Shown here: piece after piece, positions 36,577 through 46,671 of the stretch
How positions within the stretch are numbered: position 1 is the stretch's first letter
Layout: every line of letters begins with the position of its first letter
Assembly: GCF_900188245.1 (NCBI RefSeq)
Contig: NZ_FZOK01000003.1
Span: 186,001-250,000 of the forward strand
DNA: 64,000 nt
Direction of reading: 5' to 3'
Origin: Belliella buryatensis
GTDB lineage: Bacteria; Bacteroidota; Bacteroidia; Cytophagales; Cyclobacteriaceae
The notes under the pieces: model-generated
The model's database searches: none
Seen by the model: the letters and a program-made list of their open reading frames with translations, nothing else
What the model was told of the DNA's origin: nothing
Translations under genes and position numbers: made by a program

Positions 36577-37926
36577 ATGTTCAAAAAGATACCTTTACAC
36601 ACCCAGATTATTGCTGGATTGGTATTAGGTCTGATTTTCGGTTTGGTAATTATCCAATTTGGAATCTCACCCGAGTTTACGGTAAACTATATCAAGCCCA
36701 TTGGGACTATCTTTATCAATGCCCTCAAAATGATCGCAGTACCATTGGTATTAGCATCTTTGATTGTAGGCGTAGCCAACCTAGGAGACATTTCTAAGCT
36801 TTCCAGAATTGGTGGTAAAACTATTTTAGCGTATTTAGTCACTACAGTGATTGCCATTACGCTCGGTTTATTATTGGTCAATGTTTTTGAACCAGGGGAG
36901 CAGCTGCCACAAGACACCAGAGATAAATTGATGGCGCAGTTTGACTCTCAAGCTGGGTCTAAAGCAGCAACTGCCTCGGCCATCAAAGACCAAGGGCCTC
37001 TTCAGCCACTTGTAGACATCGTACCAGAAAACTTGATTGCCGCAGCAGCTGACAATGGAAGCATGCTGCAGGTGGTATTTTTTGCCATCATAGCAGGGAT
37101 TGCTCTACTTCAGATTCCTAAAGATAAGGCAAAAACATTCACAGACTTCTTTGATGCACTTAATGATGTGATCATTAAGATAGTAGAATATATCATGATG
37201 ATTGCTCCTTATGGGGTTTTTGCTCTGATGGCCTCACTGATAGTTGAGATCGCCGGAGATAATCCAGATTCGGCAGTCGAGCTACTTTTGGCTCTTTTAA
37301 AATATACTATGGTAGTGATGGGTGGCCTACTTTTGATTATAGTAGGAGTGTATTCGACCATGTTGAAAGCTTTCACCAAAATTTCTTTCAGGGATTTTAT
37401 CAAGGCATTAAGGCCTGCCATGTTGCTCGGATTTTCAACCTCTTCTAGCTCTGCTACCTTACCAGTTACCATGAAATTGGTAGAAGAAGAATTGGGAGTT
37501 TCTGAGGAAGTAAGCAGCTTTGTTTTGCCTTTGGGAGCTACCATCAATATGAACGGCACGAGTCTTTACCAAGCGGTAGCAGCGGTATTCATAGCTCAGG
37601 CACTGGGTATGGACTTGACATTATCTCAGCAACTGACTATTGTATTGACAGCTACTTTGGCTGCAATTGGTTCTGCTGGTGTACCGGGAGCTGGCTTAAT
37701 TATGTTGATTATCGTATTGGAAGCCATCGGAGTACCTGGTGCAGGTGTAGCTTTGATTATAGCTCCAGATAGAATTTTGGACATGTTCAGAACAGTAGTC
37801 AATATCACTGGAGATGCCGCAGTTTGTGTGACGGTAGCCTCCACAGAAGGAGAACTCCCTGCTGGACTCATCAGAGACTCTAACCCTTTCACGCCCAATG
37901 TAGAAGAATTAGAAAATAATCAATAA
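36577..37926 (+). CDS. Dicarboxylate/amino acid:cation symporter (DAACS family)
   Basis: The 449-residue protein has the GltP/DctA/GltT fold: N-terminal helices (IIAGLVLGLIFGLVI), the first re-entrant loop with STSSSSATLPVTM, the substrate motif NMNGTSLYQAVAAVF, and the second hairpin region with AGVPGAGLIM. It is an inner-membrane Na+ or H+ coupled importer of glutamate, aspartate or C4-dicarboxylates; the exact substrate cannot be read from sequence. It follows aroC closely and ends at a strong terminator. Confidence 0.94.
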   Translation: MFKKIPLHTQIIAGLVLGLIFGLVIIQFGISPEFTVNYIKPIGTIFINALKMIAVPLVLASLIVGVANLGDISKLSRIGGKTILAYLVTTVIAITLGLLLVNVFEPGEQLPQDTRDKLMAQFDSQAGSKAATASAIKDQGPLQPLVDIVPENLIAAAADNGSMLQVVFFAIIAGIALLQIPKDKAKTFTDFFDALNDVIIKIVEYIMMIAPYGVFALMASLIVEIAGDNPDSAVELLLALLKYTMVVMGGLLLIIVGVYSTMLKAFTKISFRDFIKALRPAMLLGFSTSSSSATLPVTMKLVEEELGVSEEVSSFVLPLGATINMNGTSLYQAVAAVFIAQALGMDLTLSQQLTIVLTATLAAIGSAGVPGAGLIMLIIVLEAIGVPGAGVALIIAPDRILDMFRTVVNITGDAAVCVTVASTEGELPAGLIRDSNPFTPNVEELENNQ

Positions 37927-37946
37927 CCCAATAATAACCCTAAAGC

Positions 37947-37978
37947 AAGCTACTCTAGTGACGGAGTAGCTTTTTTTT
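37947..37978 (+). terminator. Terminator after the DAACS symporter
   Basis: AAGCTACTC pairs with GAGTAGCTT around an eight-base loop and is followed by eight T residues. Confidence 0.88.
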
Positions 37979-38054
37979 ATGCCCTACCCCTCACGTAGAA
38001 AGCTTTTAAGATTTGTTAACATTTTTCTTAGATAGTCTATTTAAACCTACGAAC

Positions 38055-38064
38055 TAATATCTGG
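38055..38064 (+). repeat. Partial copy of the dispersed repeat (TAATATCTGG end)
   Basis: The ten bases equal the right end shared by copies b and c. Here they stand alone about 100 bases before the Spy-like gene. Confidence 0.3.
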
Positions 38065-38109
38065 TCTAATAGACAAGTTTCACAAATGAATGGAAACTAA
38101 GCCAACATA

Positions 38110-38133
38110 CCATCACACCCGGGTTAGTGATGG
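38110..38133 (+). promoter_or_regulatory. Inverted repeat in the leader of the Spy-like gene
   Basis: CCATCAC and GTGATGG face each other across ten bases that contain the palindrome ACCCGGGT. It ends 38 bases before the ATG and could be an operator or a leader hairpin. Confidence 0.5.
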
Positions 38134-38171
38134 ATTACAACAAAAAACAAAACTACTAAATCAGAGAAATC

Positions 38172-38648
38172 ATGAAAAAGTTATTGATAATTGCCGCAGT
38201 ATTTTCCTTTGGAATCTTATCCGCCCATGCCCAAAGAGGTCCAATGCAGAGAAGTGGAATGAATGCAGAAAAAAGAGCCGAAATGGCAAGTCCAGAAAAA
38301 AGGGCTGAGATGATGACAAACAGGATGGCAGAAAAACTTGAGCTCAATGAAGCACAAAAGCAAGAAGTATATGCCATACATTTGGAAAACGCCAGCAAGC
38401 GCCAAGCAGAAATGGAAGCTAGAAGAGCCGAAATGAAAGCCAAAAGAGAAGAGATGCTGGCCAAGCAAAAAGAACAACAAGCTAAAATTGAAGCTGTTTT
38501 GACTCCCGAACAAAGAGAGAAATTTGTCGAGCTAAGGGATGAAAACAGAGAAAGAATGAACACGATTCGCGACGCAAGAAATAATCCAGATTCTGAAAAA
38601 CTTCAACAGCGAAGTAGAGGAAATATACGCCCAAGAGGCCAAAGATAA
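38172..38648 (+). CDS. Periplasmic Spy/CpxP-like LTxxQ protein
   Basis: The 158-residue protein has a cleavable signal (MKKLLIIAAVFSFGILSAHAQ) and a highly charged, helical mature part rich in K, R, E and M. The segment ELNEAQKQEVYAIHLENAS and the LTPEQREKFVEL motif fit the Spy/CpxP (LTxxQ) chaperone style, in which helices form a cradle for unfolded envelope proteins or metal. It is monocistronic with its own inverted repeat upstream and terminator downstream. Function is inferred from this similarity only. Confidence 0.7.
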   Translation: MKKLLIIAAVFSFGILSAHAQRGPMQRSGMNAEKRAEMASPEKRAEMMTNRMAEKLELNEAQKQEVYAIHLENASKRQAEMEARRAEMKAKREEMLAKQKEQQAKIEAVLTPEQREKFVELRDENRERMNTIRDARNNPDSEKLQQRSRGNIRPRGQR

Positions 38649-38703
38649 ATTTTCATAAAAGGTTGGTTAATTGAAAGTCTGAGTAATCAGATGAAAAGTA
38701 AAG

Positions 38704-38727
38704 AGCAGGCTTGTGGCCTGCTTTTTT
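38704..38727 (+). terminator. Terminator of the Spy-like gene
   Basis: AGCAGGC and GCCTGCT pair around TTGTG, followed by TTTTTT. Confidence 0.85.
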
Positions 38728-38734
38728 AATAAAA

Positions 38735-38764
38735 AAACCGACCCGAGAAATCCCAGATCGGTTT
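38735..38764 (-). terminator. Terminator of the gltBD operon
   Basis: On the minus strand AAACCGA pairs with TCGGTTT around a 16-base loop and is followed by T residues. Confidence 0.7.
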
Positions 38765-38791
38765 AGGTTGAACTAGTGGTTTATCGTAAAA

Positions 38792-40264
38792 TCATAAAGT
38801 GACTTCTTCCTCTACTTGATAGAAGCCTTCATCTTTTCTAGGTAGGGATGAGCTTCCCATTAGGAATTCATCCACTCTCACAGCAGCTTCTCTACCTTCG
38901 GAGATGGCCCACACTACCAAAGATTGGCCTCTACGCATATCCCCCGCCAAAAAGACTTTTTTAGAAGTAGATTGGTAATTCTTTGATTTAGGAAGGCTGT
39001 TTTCCATCTTCTCAACCTTAAAAGCTTCCAATAATCCATTCTCAGCAGGACCTATATACCCTATAGCTATGAATGCTAAATCGCAAGGAACTGTACGCTC
39101 TGTACCTGGAACTTCCACAAACTGCATCCTGCCATTTTCTTCTTTCCACTCCAGATCGACCAATACTAGTCCTGTGACTTCCCCTTTTTTATTTCCAACA
39201 AACTCCTTGGTGAGTATTGAGAATACGCGCTCAGCTCCTTCTTCGTGTGAACTTGAAGTTTTCAATGTCATTGGCCATTCTGGCCATGGATTGAGAACAG
39301 TTCTTTGTTGCGGGGGCTTTGGAAGTAATTCAAGTTGTGTAATGCTTTTTGCACCATGACGATTTGAAGTTCCGATACAATCTGAGCCTGTATCTCCCCC
39401 ACCTATGACAATTACATCTTTACCTTTGGCCGAAATCGGGTTTTCTTTGATTTCACCTGCGATTACCTGATTTTGTTTGCCTAAGAAATCCATGGCAAAA
39501 TGAACCCCTTTTAGATCTGAACCCTTGATGTTTAGAGATCTAGGTTGTGCAGCTCCTGTTGCCAATACTACTGCATCATAATTAGAAAGGATATTTTCCG
39601 CTTTGATATTGAAGCCAATTTCCGTCTCAGTTGAGAAAATCACACCTTCTTGCTCCATCACTTCCACACGACGGTCAATCACCCACTTCTCAAGTTTGAA
39701 ATCTGGAATTCCATAGCGCAACAATCCACCGACTTTTTTATCCTTCTCGAATACTGTCACTTCATGCCCTGCTTGATTCAATTGATCGGCAGCAGCCAAG
39801 CCAGCTGGTCCAGAACCTATCACAGCTACAGTTTTGCCAGTTCTACCTTTAGGTAGTTTTGGTTTCACAAATCCATGCTCATATGCCTTCTCAGCGATAT
39901 TTTTCTCAATTAATTCTATGGCTACAGGATCTTTGTTGATCCCCAATACACATGATGCCTCACAGGGCGCTGGGCAAATCCTACCGGTAAATTCTGGGAA
40001 ATTGTTAGTGCTTCGTAAAATATGAAAAGCTTCCTCCCATTCATTATGGTACACAGCATCGTTAAACTCGGGTATTACATTGCCCAGCGGGCATCCCTGA
40101 TGGCAAAATGGTATGCCACAATCCATGCATCGAGCTGATTGTTCATTCAACTTTTTGGCATCAAATGGCTTGTATATTTCTTTGTAATCGTTGATCCTTT
40201 CTTCTGGAGAGCGTGATTCTGGTAGCTCTCTCTTGTATTGGATAAATCCTTCTTTCGCTCCCAT
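38792..40264 (-). CDS. gltD: Glutamate synthase small subunit
   Basis: The 490-residue beta subunit carries electrons from NADPH to the large subunit. The N-terminal cysteine-rich iron-sulfur region is CMDCGIPFCHQGCPLGN. The first FAD-binding Rossmann motif is VIGSGPAGLAAADQLNQAG, and the NAD(P)H site is VIGGGDTGSDC. The C-terminal GDMRRGQSLVVWAI segment is typical. It is encoded one base after the gltB stop on the same strand. Confidence 0.97.
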   Translation of the reverse strand: MGAKEGFIQYKRELPESRSPEERINDYKEIYKPFDAKKLNEQSARCMDCGIPFCHQGCPLGNVIPEFNDAVYHNEWEEAFHILRSTNNFPEFTGRICPAPCEASCVLGINKDPVAIELIEKNIAEKAYEHGFVKPKLPKGRTGKTVAVIGSGPAGLAAADQLNQAGHEVTVFEKDKKVGGLLRYGIPDFKLEKWVIDRRVEVMEQEGVIFSTETEIGFNIKAENILSNYDAVVLATGAAQPRSLNIKGSDLKGVHFAMDFLGKQNQVIAGEIKENPISAKGKDVIVIGGGDTGSDCIGTSNRHGAKSITQLELLPKPPQQRTVLNPWPEWPMTLKTSSSHEEGAERVFSILTKEFVGNKKGEVTGLVLVDLEWKEENGRMQFVEVPGTERTVPCDLAFIAIGYIGPAENGLLEAFKVEKMENSLPKSKNYQSTSKKVFLAGDMRRGQSLVVWAISEGREAAVRVDEFLMGSSSLPRKDEGFYQVEEEVTL

Positions 40265-40265
40265 G

Positions 40266-43200
40266 TTACACTAATGTTTTTGTTTGTTCCAAAGCTCTTT
40301 TTCTCAGCACTTCTTTGTAATCTCTCGGTATTACTTTAGCAAAATGCCCTTTGTAATCTTCCCAGTGATCCAAGTAATATGTAGCAAGCGGGCTATTGGT
40401 AAGTTCCTGATGCCTTACTATCATCCCCTTGATCGTGACGAAATCATCCTCATTGAGCGGGTCTATATCGACCATCTCTGGATTGATCAAATGAAGGTAG
40501 TCTTTGAGAATATAAGCAATACCGCCACTCATCCCCGCAGCAAAGTTGCGTCCGATCTCACCCAAATTGACCACAAGACCTCCTGTCATGTACTCACACC
40601 CGTGATCTCCTATCCCTTCTACCACTGTGCTCACCCCTGAGTTACGAACACAGAATCGCTCACCTCCTTTGCCATTGATATAAGCTTCTCCCGATGTCGC
40701 TCCATAAAAGGCTACGTTACCGATTATGATATTATCCTCAGCCTTGAAGCTGGCGTTGCGACTAGGGTAGACAATGAGTTTTCCCCCTGATAGCCCTTTT
40801 CCAAAGTAGTCATTAGCTTCTCCTTCTAGTTCAAAAGTCACGCCTTTGGTCAGGAAGCCAGCAAAAGTCTGACCGGCCGAACCGATAAATTTGTACCTGA
40901 TGGTGTCTTCTGGAAGTCCAGGGCTACCATATATTTTTGAGATCTCATTAGATAGCATGGCTCCTACTGATCGATCTGTATTTTTAATTTCAAATTTCCC
41001 ATTTACAGGGTTGGCTTGCTCTAGCGCTGGAAGTGCTGATTTGATCAGCTTTCTATCGAGTACTTTTTTCAGCTCAAATTCCTGATCGATCTGCTTGTGG
41101 ATACCCACATGATCTGGTACCTCTACCTTGTGGAATATTGGTGTGAGATCTACCTTGTCCCATTTCCAATGATTCATATTCCCAGTAGCTTTCAATACAT
41201 CACTTTGACCCACCATTTCATCAATAGTTGCAAAACCTAAGGAAGCCATGATTTCTCTGAGATCTTGGGCTAAGAAAGTGAAATAGTTGACCACATGCTC
41301 TGGATCTCCCGTAAAGAGCTTTCTCAGATCTGGATTTTGTGTGGCGATACCTACTGGACAAGTATTCAAATGACACTTACGCATCATAATACAGCCTTCT
41401 ACTACAAGCGCACCTGTAGATATTCCCCATTCCTCAGCGCCAAGTAGAGTAGCTATAGCGATGTCTCTGCCTGTTCTCAACTGTCCATCTGTCTGTAAGA
41501 CTACGCGGCTTCTGAGGTTGTTTTTGACTAAGGTCTGATGTGCTTCTGAAAGTCCGAGCTCCCAAGGCAATCCTGCATGACGAATTGAACTGAGTGGTGA
41601 TGCACCTGTTCCACCATCAGCACCTGAAATCAGGATCACATCTGATTGCGCCTTGGCTACACCTGCGGCTACTGTACCGACACCAGCTTGCGACACTAAT
41701 TTGACATTGATTCTAGCTCTTCTATTTGCATTCTTTAGATCATAGATCAATTGCGCTAAGTCTTCTATTGAATAGATATCATGGTGAGGCGGCGGAGAGA
41801 TCAGTCCTACACCTGGTGTGGAGTGTCTCACTCTACCGATCCAATCATCAACTTTGTGACCAGGAAGCTGTCCACCTTCCCCAGGCTTAGCGCCTTGAGC
41901 CATTTTGATTTGTATTTCCTCGGCATTACTGAGGTAGTTAGATGTCACACCAAATCTTCCTGAGGCCACCTGCTTGATTGCAGATCGCTCCCAATCCCCA
42001 TTTTCTTTTCTTTCAAATCTGATTTCATCCTCTCCTCCTTCACCACTGTTACTTTTAGCACCAATTCTATTCATGGCGATGGCCAATGTCGTATGGGCTT
42101 CATGTGATATCGAGCCAAAAGACATCGCTCCTGTGGCAAATCTCTTCATAATAGATTCTACAGGCTCTACCTCTTCTATGGGTATGGATATTCTTTTCTT
42201 GAATTCAAATAATCCACGTAAGGTCAGGGCATCTTTGGTCTGTACATTGATTTTTTCAGCAAACTTTTTGTAAAGTGCATAATCATTGAGCTTGGTAGAC
42301 TTCTGAAGCAAATGAATGGTTTCAGGGTTGAAAAGATGCTTTTCTCCTCTCCGCTTCCATTGGTATACTCCACCAGTCTCTAGTACTGGACGTTCATTTT
42401 GGTAGGCTGCTTGGTGCCTGACCAAGACTTCTTCTGCCAATTCATCAAATGAAATACCTGATATTCTACTCACCGTTCCTTTGAAGCATCGGTCTATTAC
42501 CTCTGGCCCTAATCCAATAGCTTCAAAAATTTGAGCTCCTTGGTATGATTGGAGTGTACTGATTCCCATTTTAGATAACACCTTGAGCAATCCTTTACCT
42601 ACGGCTGCTTGATAGTTGCTGAATAGTTGATTTGGTGTTAGTTTTTTGCTGAGTTGCTCTTTTTCATTGAGGTCTAAAAGAGTTTCGAGGGCTAAGTATG
42701 GGTTGATCGCAGAAGCTCCATAGCCAATAACAGTAGCAAAGTGATGCGTCTCTCTAATGTCACCTGCCTCTACTACAAGGCCTGCTCTGGTACGTAGTTT
42801 TTTCTTCACCAAATGATGGTGTACAGCGCCTATAGCTAGCAAACTAGGAATTGGTGCTTTGGATTCATCCGTACCTCTATCAGAGATGATGATGATGTTC
42901 TTGCCTGCATAGATGGCTCCTTCAGCTTGCTTTCCGAGTTCATTCAGTGCCTCGAGCAAACTACCCGGTCTGCTTGTGGCATCAAAATGTGCATATAAAG
43001 TCACAGCCCTATAGCCTTGATCTTCTAAATGTTTTAGTTTTTCTAAGTCTTCATTGAGTAAGACTGGCTGAGAGATATGGATCTGCCTTGTGTGTCTAGG
43101 GCTTTCATCCAATATATTATGGCTTTCTCCGATTCGGGTAAATAGAGACATCACCAGCTTTTCTCTGATCGGATCAATCGGAGGATTGCTGACCTGTGCA

Positions 43201-44756
43201 AAAAGCTGCTTAAAGTAATTTGAAATGTGTTGACTTTGCTTAGAGAGGACAGCTAAGGGCGTGTCTGCCCCCATAGAACCGATTGGCTCATAAGAGGTGT
43301 CTCCCATAGGAGCTAAGATGACCTTTACTTCCTCTGAGGTATATCCAAAAATCGTCTGCTTCTTCTTGATTTCTGCGGTATCATAAGGGTTGCTGAGGGT
43401 CTTAGGATTTGGCATCAACCTCAATTTGATCCGCTCTTCTCTTACCCACTTGTCATAAGGTTTGTTGTCACATACTGTTGATTTGACTTCATCATCAAAG
43501 GATATTTTACCCTTTTCTAAGTCTATCCAAAGCATTCTTCCAGGGCTGATTCTTCCTTTTTCTTTGACAGTAGCCTCTCTGATAGGTAGTGCGCCAGCCT
43601 CAGAAGAGAGAATGACCCGATCATCATTGGTGATGAAATATCTCAAAGGTCTCAGTCCATTTCTATCCAATGTAGCTCCGATCGATTTGCCATCAGTAAA
43701 AAGCAATGCAGCTGGACCATCCCAAGGCTCCATCAATGCAGCGTGAAATTTGTAGAATGCTTTACGCTCTTTATCCATCATCTGATTGTCTTGCCAAGCT
43801 TCTGGCACAAGCATCATCATCACATGTGGGAGCGAGCGACCACTTAAAGTCAATAGCTCTACCAATGCATCCAAGTTTGCTGAGTCTGAGTACTGCTTGT
43901 TGGTCACAGGCATGACTTTGGCTAGCTCATCATCGGTGAAGTTCACTGAGCGCATGAGTGACATCTTGGACTTCATTTTATTCAAGTTACCTCTGATCGT
44001 ATTGATCTCTCCATTATGAGACAGGTACCTGAAAGGCTGCGCCAATCTCCAGTTAGGAAAAGTATTCGTAGAAAACCTTGAATGGACAATAGCCAGCCCT
44101 GAGGTGATTTTGTTGTTTTGCAGATCCTTGTAAAATGGCAGCACCTGATCAGTTCTTAGCTGACCTTTATATATAATGGTATTGGAGCTAAAACTTGCAA
44201 AATAAAAAGCATTATTTACACCAGGGATTTCTTTGTTGATCTCGCGTGTAGCATAGTTTCTCAATACATAAAGCTTGCGCTCTAGATCAATATCCTGAAG
44301 CCCATCTCTATGTCTTACAAATACTTGCTCAATGATAGGCATTACATCCAATGCACCTGACCCAGGAACTGTTTCGTCTACAGGAACTTGTCTATATCCA
44401 AGTAATTTGAACCCAAGTTCTTTAATGATCTCGTTAAGCCGTTCTTTAGACTTCTTGTAAAGCTGTTTGTTTTTGGGGAAAAATGTCATTCCCACACCAT
44501 AGCTTCCTTCTCCGGGGATATCAAAGCCGGCCCTGCTAGTGACTTCTTTCAAAAATGAATGAGGTATTTGAATCAAAATCCCGGCACCATCGCCAGTCTT
44601 CGGATCACTTCCTCTACCTCCTCTGTGCTCCATGTTACTCAACATATAGAGTGCATCGCTGATGGTCTCGTGAGTTTTGACTCCTTTGACGTTGACGACC
44701 GCACCTATACCACAAGAATCATGTTCAAATGCTGAACGGTACAATCCTTTATTCAT
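40266..44756 (-). CDS. gltB: Glutamate synthase large subunit
   Basis: GltB makes two glutamates from glutamine and 2-oxoglutarate. From ATG 44756 the protein is 1496 residues. The glutaminase nucleophile is C15 in HDSCGIG after a short propeptide. Further domains are the central FMN/2-oxoglutarate TIM barrel (GAMSFGSISHEAHTTLAIAMNR, then SGADGGTGASPLSSIRHAG), the iron-sulfur cysteines in MRKCHLNTCPVGIATQNP, and the C-terminal beta-helix GXGXG-rich domain. The alternative start at 44762 is TTG and is rejected. With gltD it forms the GS-GOGAT nitrogen-assimilation step. Confidence 0.97.
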   Translation of the reverse strand: MNKGLYRSAFEHDSCGIGAVVNVKGVKTHETISDALYMLSNMEHRGGRGSDPKTGDGAGILIQIPHSFLKEVTSRAGFDIPGEGSYGVGMTFFPKNKQLYKKSKERLNEIIKELGFKLLGYRQVPVDETVPGSGALDVMPIIEQVFVRHRDGLQDIDLERKLYVLRNYATREINKEIPGVNNAFYFASFSSNTIIYKGQLRTDQVLPFYKDLQNNKITSGLAIVHSRFSTNTFPNWRLAQPFRYLSHNGEINTIRGNLNKMKSKMSLMRSVNFTDDELAKVMPVTNKQYSDSANLDALVELLTLSGRSLPHVMMMLVPEAWQDNQMMDKERKAFYKFHAALMEPWDGPAALLFTDGKSIGATLDRNGLRPLRYFITNDDRVILSSEAGALPIREATVKEKGRISPGRMLWIDLEKGKISFDDEVKSTVCDNKPYDKWVREERIKLRLMPNPKTLSNPYDTAEIKKKQTIFGYTSEEVKVILAPMGDTSYEPIGSMGADTPLAVLSKQSQHISNYFKQLFAQVSNPPIDPIREKLVMSLFTRIGESHNILDESPRHTRQIHISQPVLLNEDLEKLKHLEDQGYRAVTLYAHFDATSRPGSLLEALNELGKQAEGAIYAGKNIIIISDRGTDESKAPIPSLLAIGAVHHHLVKKKLRTRAGLVVEAGDIRETHHFATVIGYGASAINPYLALETLLDLNEKEQLSKKLTPNQLFSNYQAAVGKGLLKVLSKMGISTLQSYQGAQIFEAIGLGPEVIDRCFKGTVSRISGISFDELAEEVLVRHQAAYQNERPVLETGGVYQWKRRGEKHLFNPETIHLLQKSTKLNDYALYKKFAEKINVQTKDALTLRGLFEFKKRISIPIEEVEPVESIMKRFATGAMSFGSISHEAHTTLAIAMNRIGAKSNSGEGGEDEIRFERKENGDWERSAIKQVASGRFGVTSNYLSNAEEIQIKMAQGAKPGEGGQLPGHKVDDWIGRVRHSTPGVGLISPPPHHDIYSIEDLAQLIYDLKNANRRARINVKLVSQAGVGTVAAGVAKAQSDVILISGADGGTGASPLSSIRHAGLPWELGLSEAHQTLVKNNLRSRVVLQTDGQLRTGRDIAIATLLGAEEWGISTGALVVEGCIMMRKCHLNTCPVGIATQNPDLRKLFTGDPEHVVNYFTFLAQDLREIMASLGFATIDEMVGQSDVLKATGNMNHWKWDKVDLTPIFHKVEVPDHVGIHKQIDQEFELKKVLDRKLIKSALPALEQANPVNGKFEIKNTDRSVGAMLSNEISKIYGSPGLPEDTIRYKFIGSAGQTFAGFLTKGVTFELEGEANDYFGKGLSGGKLIVYPSRNASFKAEDNIIIGNVAFYGATSGEAYINGKGGERFCVRNSGVSTVVEGIGDHGCEYMTGGLVVNLGEIGRNFAAGMSGGIAYILKDYLHLINPEMVDIDPLNEDDFVTIKGMIVRHQELTNSPLATYYLDHWEDYKGHFAKVIPRDYKEVLRKRALEQTKTLV

Positions 44757-45164
44757 TATCAATAAGTTTAATAGGTTTTCAATTTGATTGCTGAATTTAC
44801 AAAAAATATTCTTTTTATTAAAATTTAAGCAACCAAATAGCTATTTATATACATAGTTTGTATTGTAAAATGACTTTAATTACCAGATATAAAAAATAAA
44901 CTTCGGTTCATTTTAATTACACATACAATAATTTTATTGTTGAAAATTAAAAAATAGGTTCAAAAATCAGTCATTCTTTTTACTTTTTTTGTTAAATCAA
45001 TGAATCTAGGTTCTAAAGTTTTCAATTGAAAAAAATTTAAAAATTTTTCACTTGACAATAAAAAATTCACAATTACCAAAAGCTTTTGTTACTCAACTCC
45101 ACTTCTTAATCTATTGTAATTGAGGAGAAATACAAACTATTATTTGGATGATGAAATATGTTTC
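44757..45164. other. AT-rich gltB upstream region
   Basis: The 408-base spacer is extremely AT-rich and should contain the gltB promoter and any nitrogen control sites. I could not identify an exact TAnnTTTG box or a clear operator. No ORF or RNA gene was seen. Confidence 0.5.
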
Positions 45165-46514
45165 TCAATCCTCGTAATGCCCTAGGTCTTTCTCTTCTCC
45201 GGTAATAATTCTTACTTTGACCTTCTTAATCTTGCGGGTATCCACGGCGAGAATGGTAAATTCAAAGTCCCCAAAATTGATTTTGACGCCATTCTTTGGA
45301 AGGTTAGAATTGAGCTCCAGCAAAAGCCCGCCCAAGGATTCACTTTCTCCTTTGACTTCATCAAAAATACCAGCATCTAAATCAAGCTTTTTGCAAAAAT
45401 CATTAAGAGACACTTTACCTTCAAAAACAAAAGTCTGCGGATCAATTTCTTTGAAATAAAAGTCTTCTAAGTCATCAAATTCATCATTGATTTCTCCAAT
45501 AATCTCTTCTATCAAATCTTCCAAAGTAACCAAACCTGAAGTACCACCATATTCATCTACTACAATGGCCATGTGGACTCGCTTCTGTTGAAAATCCTTG
45601 AGCAAGGCATCAACTTTCTTATTTTCTGGAACAAAGAAGCCTTTTCTAATCAATGTCTGCCATTGAAAATCTTCCTCCTTTTCTATATGCGGAAGCAAAT
45701 CCTTGATGTAAAGAATCCCTTCAATATTATCTATGGTTTCATTGTAAACTGGGATCCTAGAATAGCCGCTTTTATTGATTTTATCCATCAATTCATGAAA
45801 ATCGGTATCCAAATCGACTGCTGTGATTTCCATACGAGATTTCATGACCTGCTTGACTGAGAGGGTTCCGAAGTTTACTATTCCTCTTAAAATATCTTTT
45901 TCTTCTTCAGAAGTATCTTCGGTTGTGATTTCAATGGCTTGATGTAGCTCATCTACGGATAAGGAATAACCTCTTTTCTCGATTCTTCTTTCGATAATGT
46001 TGCTAATTCCCATCAAGAATAGAGAAAGTGGCTTTAATAAAACAGAAAAAAATTGAATGATAGGCGCCATCATTAATGAAAACTCCTGCTTGGCTTTGGT
46101 TGCATATACTTTGGGAACAATCTCTCCAAAAAACACAATAGCAAAGGTAACCCCTATGGTTTGAATTAAAATAATTACAATACCAGTCGCATTGAGTCCA
46201 AAAATACTCCAAGTTACAAAAGTAGTTAAGGTGACAATTCCAATATTGATCAAGTTATTGAGAATCAGAATTGTACTCAGAAGTCGCTGAGGGTTTTCAA
46301 CCAAGTGAATTACTTTGGGCGCATTTTTTTCCGCCCGATCATTCAAATCTATAAGGTCTTCTGTAGTCAGGGAAAAAAATGCGACTTCTGAGCCTGAAAT
46401 CAATCCTGATCCAATCAATAAAAGAATAAATATCAATCCATTAATCAAAAGATAGCTGACCGAGACCTCTGAGATCTCAGCCAGCAACATTATACTCGGA
46501 TATGGGTCGTCCAT
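45165..46514 (-). CDS. gldE: GldE-type membrane protein (CNNM/CorC-like, CBS domains)
   Basis: The 449-residue protein has a DUF21/CNNM transmembrane domain (about 20-190), a CBS pair (about 215-335) with the motif [24 protein letters not shown], and a C-terminal CorC/HlyC domain. The gene order mutY-ssb-this gene is that of gldE in gliding Bacteroidota, where GldE supports the GldD/gliding and type IX secretion machinery. The usual gldD neighbour is missing here; gltB follows instead. It could equally be an ordinary hemolysin-III-like ion transporter, so the symbol rests on synteny. Confidence 0.8.
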   Translation of the reverse strand: MDDPYPSIMLLAEISEVSVSYLLINGLIFILLLIGSGLISGSEVAFFSLTTEDLIDLNDRAEKNAPKVIHLVENPQRLLSTILILNNLINIGIVTLTTFVTWSIFGLNATGIVIILIQTIGVTFAIVFFGEIVPKVYATKAKQEFSLMMAPIIQFFSVLLKPLSLFLMGISNIIERRIEKRGYSLSVDELHQAIEITTEDTSEEEKDILRGIVNFGTLSVKQVMKSRMEITAVDLDTDFHELMDKINKSGYSRIPVYNETIDNIEGILYIKDLLPHIEKEEDFQWQTLIRKGFFVPENKKVDALLKDFQQKRVHMAIVVDEYGGTSGLVTLEDLIEEIIGEINDEFDDLEDFYFKEIDPQTFVFEGKVSLNDFCKKLDLDAGIFDEVKGESESLGGLLLELNSNLPKNGVKINFGDFEFTILAVDTRKIKKVKVRIITGEEKDLGHYED

Positions 46515-46534
46515 TAATGTCTAAGTTGTTTTTG

Positions 46535-46542
46535 CAAAATTA
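46535..46542 (-). promoter_or_regulatory. -7 box (TAATTTTG) upstream of gldE
   Basis: Exact TAnnTTTG match on the minus strand, 20 bases before the gldE ATG. Confidence 0.45.
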
Positions 46543-46671
46543 ACCAATTCTAAATAAGAAGCTCAATTTCAGCTTAATTACTAAGCTAAAGATCAGAAAT
46601 TATCTTTTTTGTATCAAGTACTTATAGTTTTGCTTAATTCAGATTGGTAGATAAAGCGATGTAAGGCCCTC

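Noticed and set aside
38156-38563. 135-codon minus-strand ORF opposite the Spy-like gene
   Set aside because: The serine/alanine/leucine-rich sequence mirrors the K/E/R-rich Spy frame on the other strand; the plus-strand frame has a signal peptide and a family motif.
44757-44762. TTG start of gltB two codons upstream
   Set aside because: An ATG at 44756 gives the usual short propeptide before Cys15 and is a better start.
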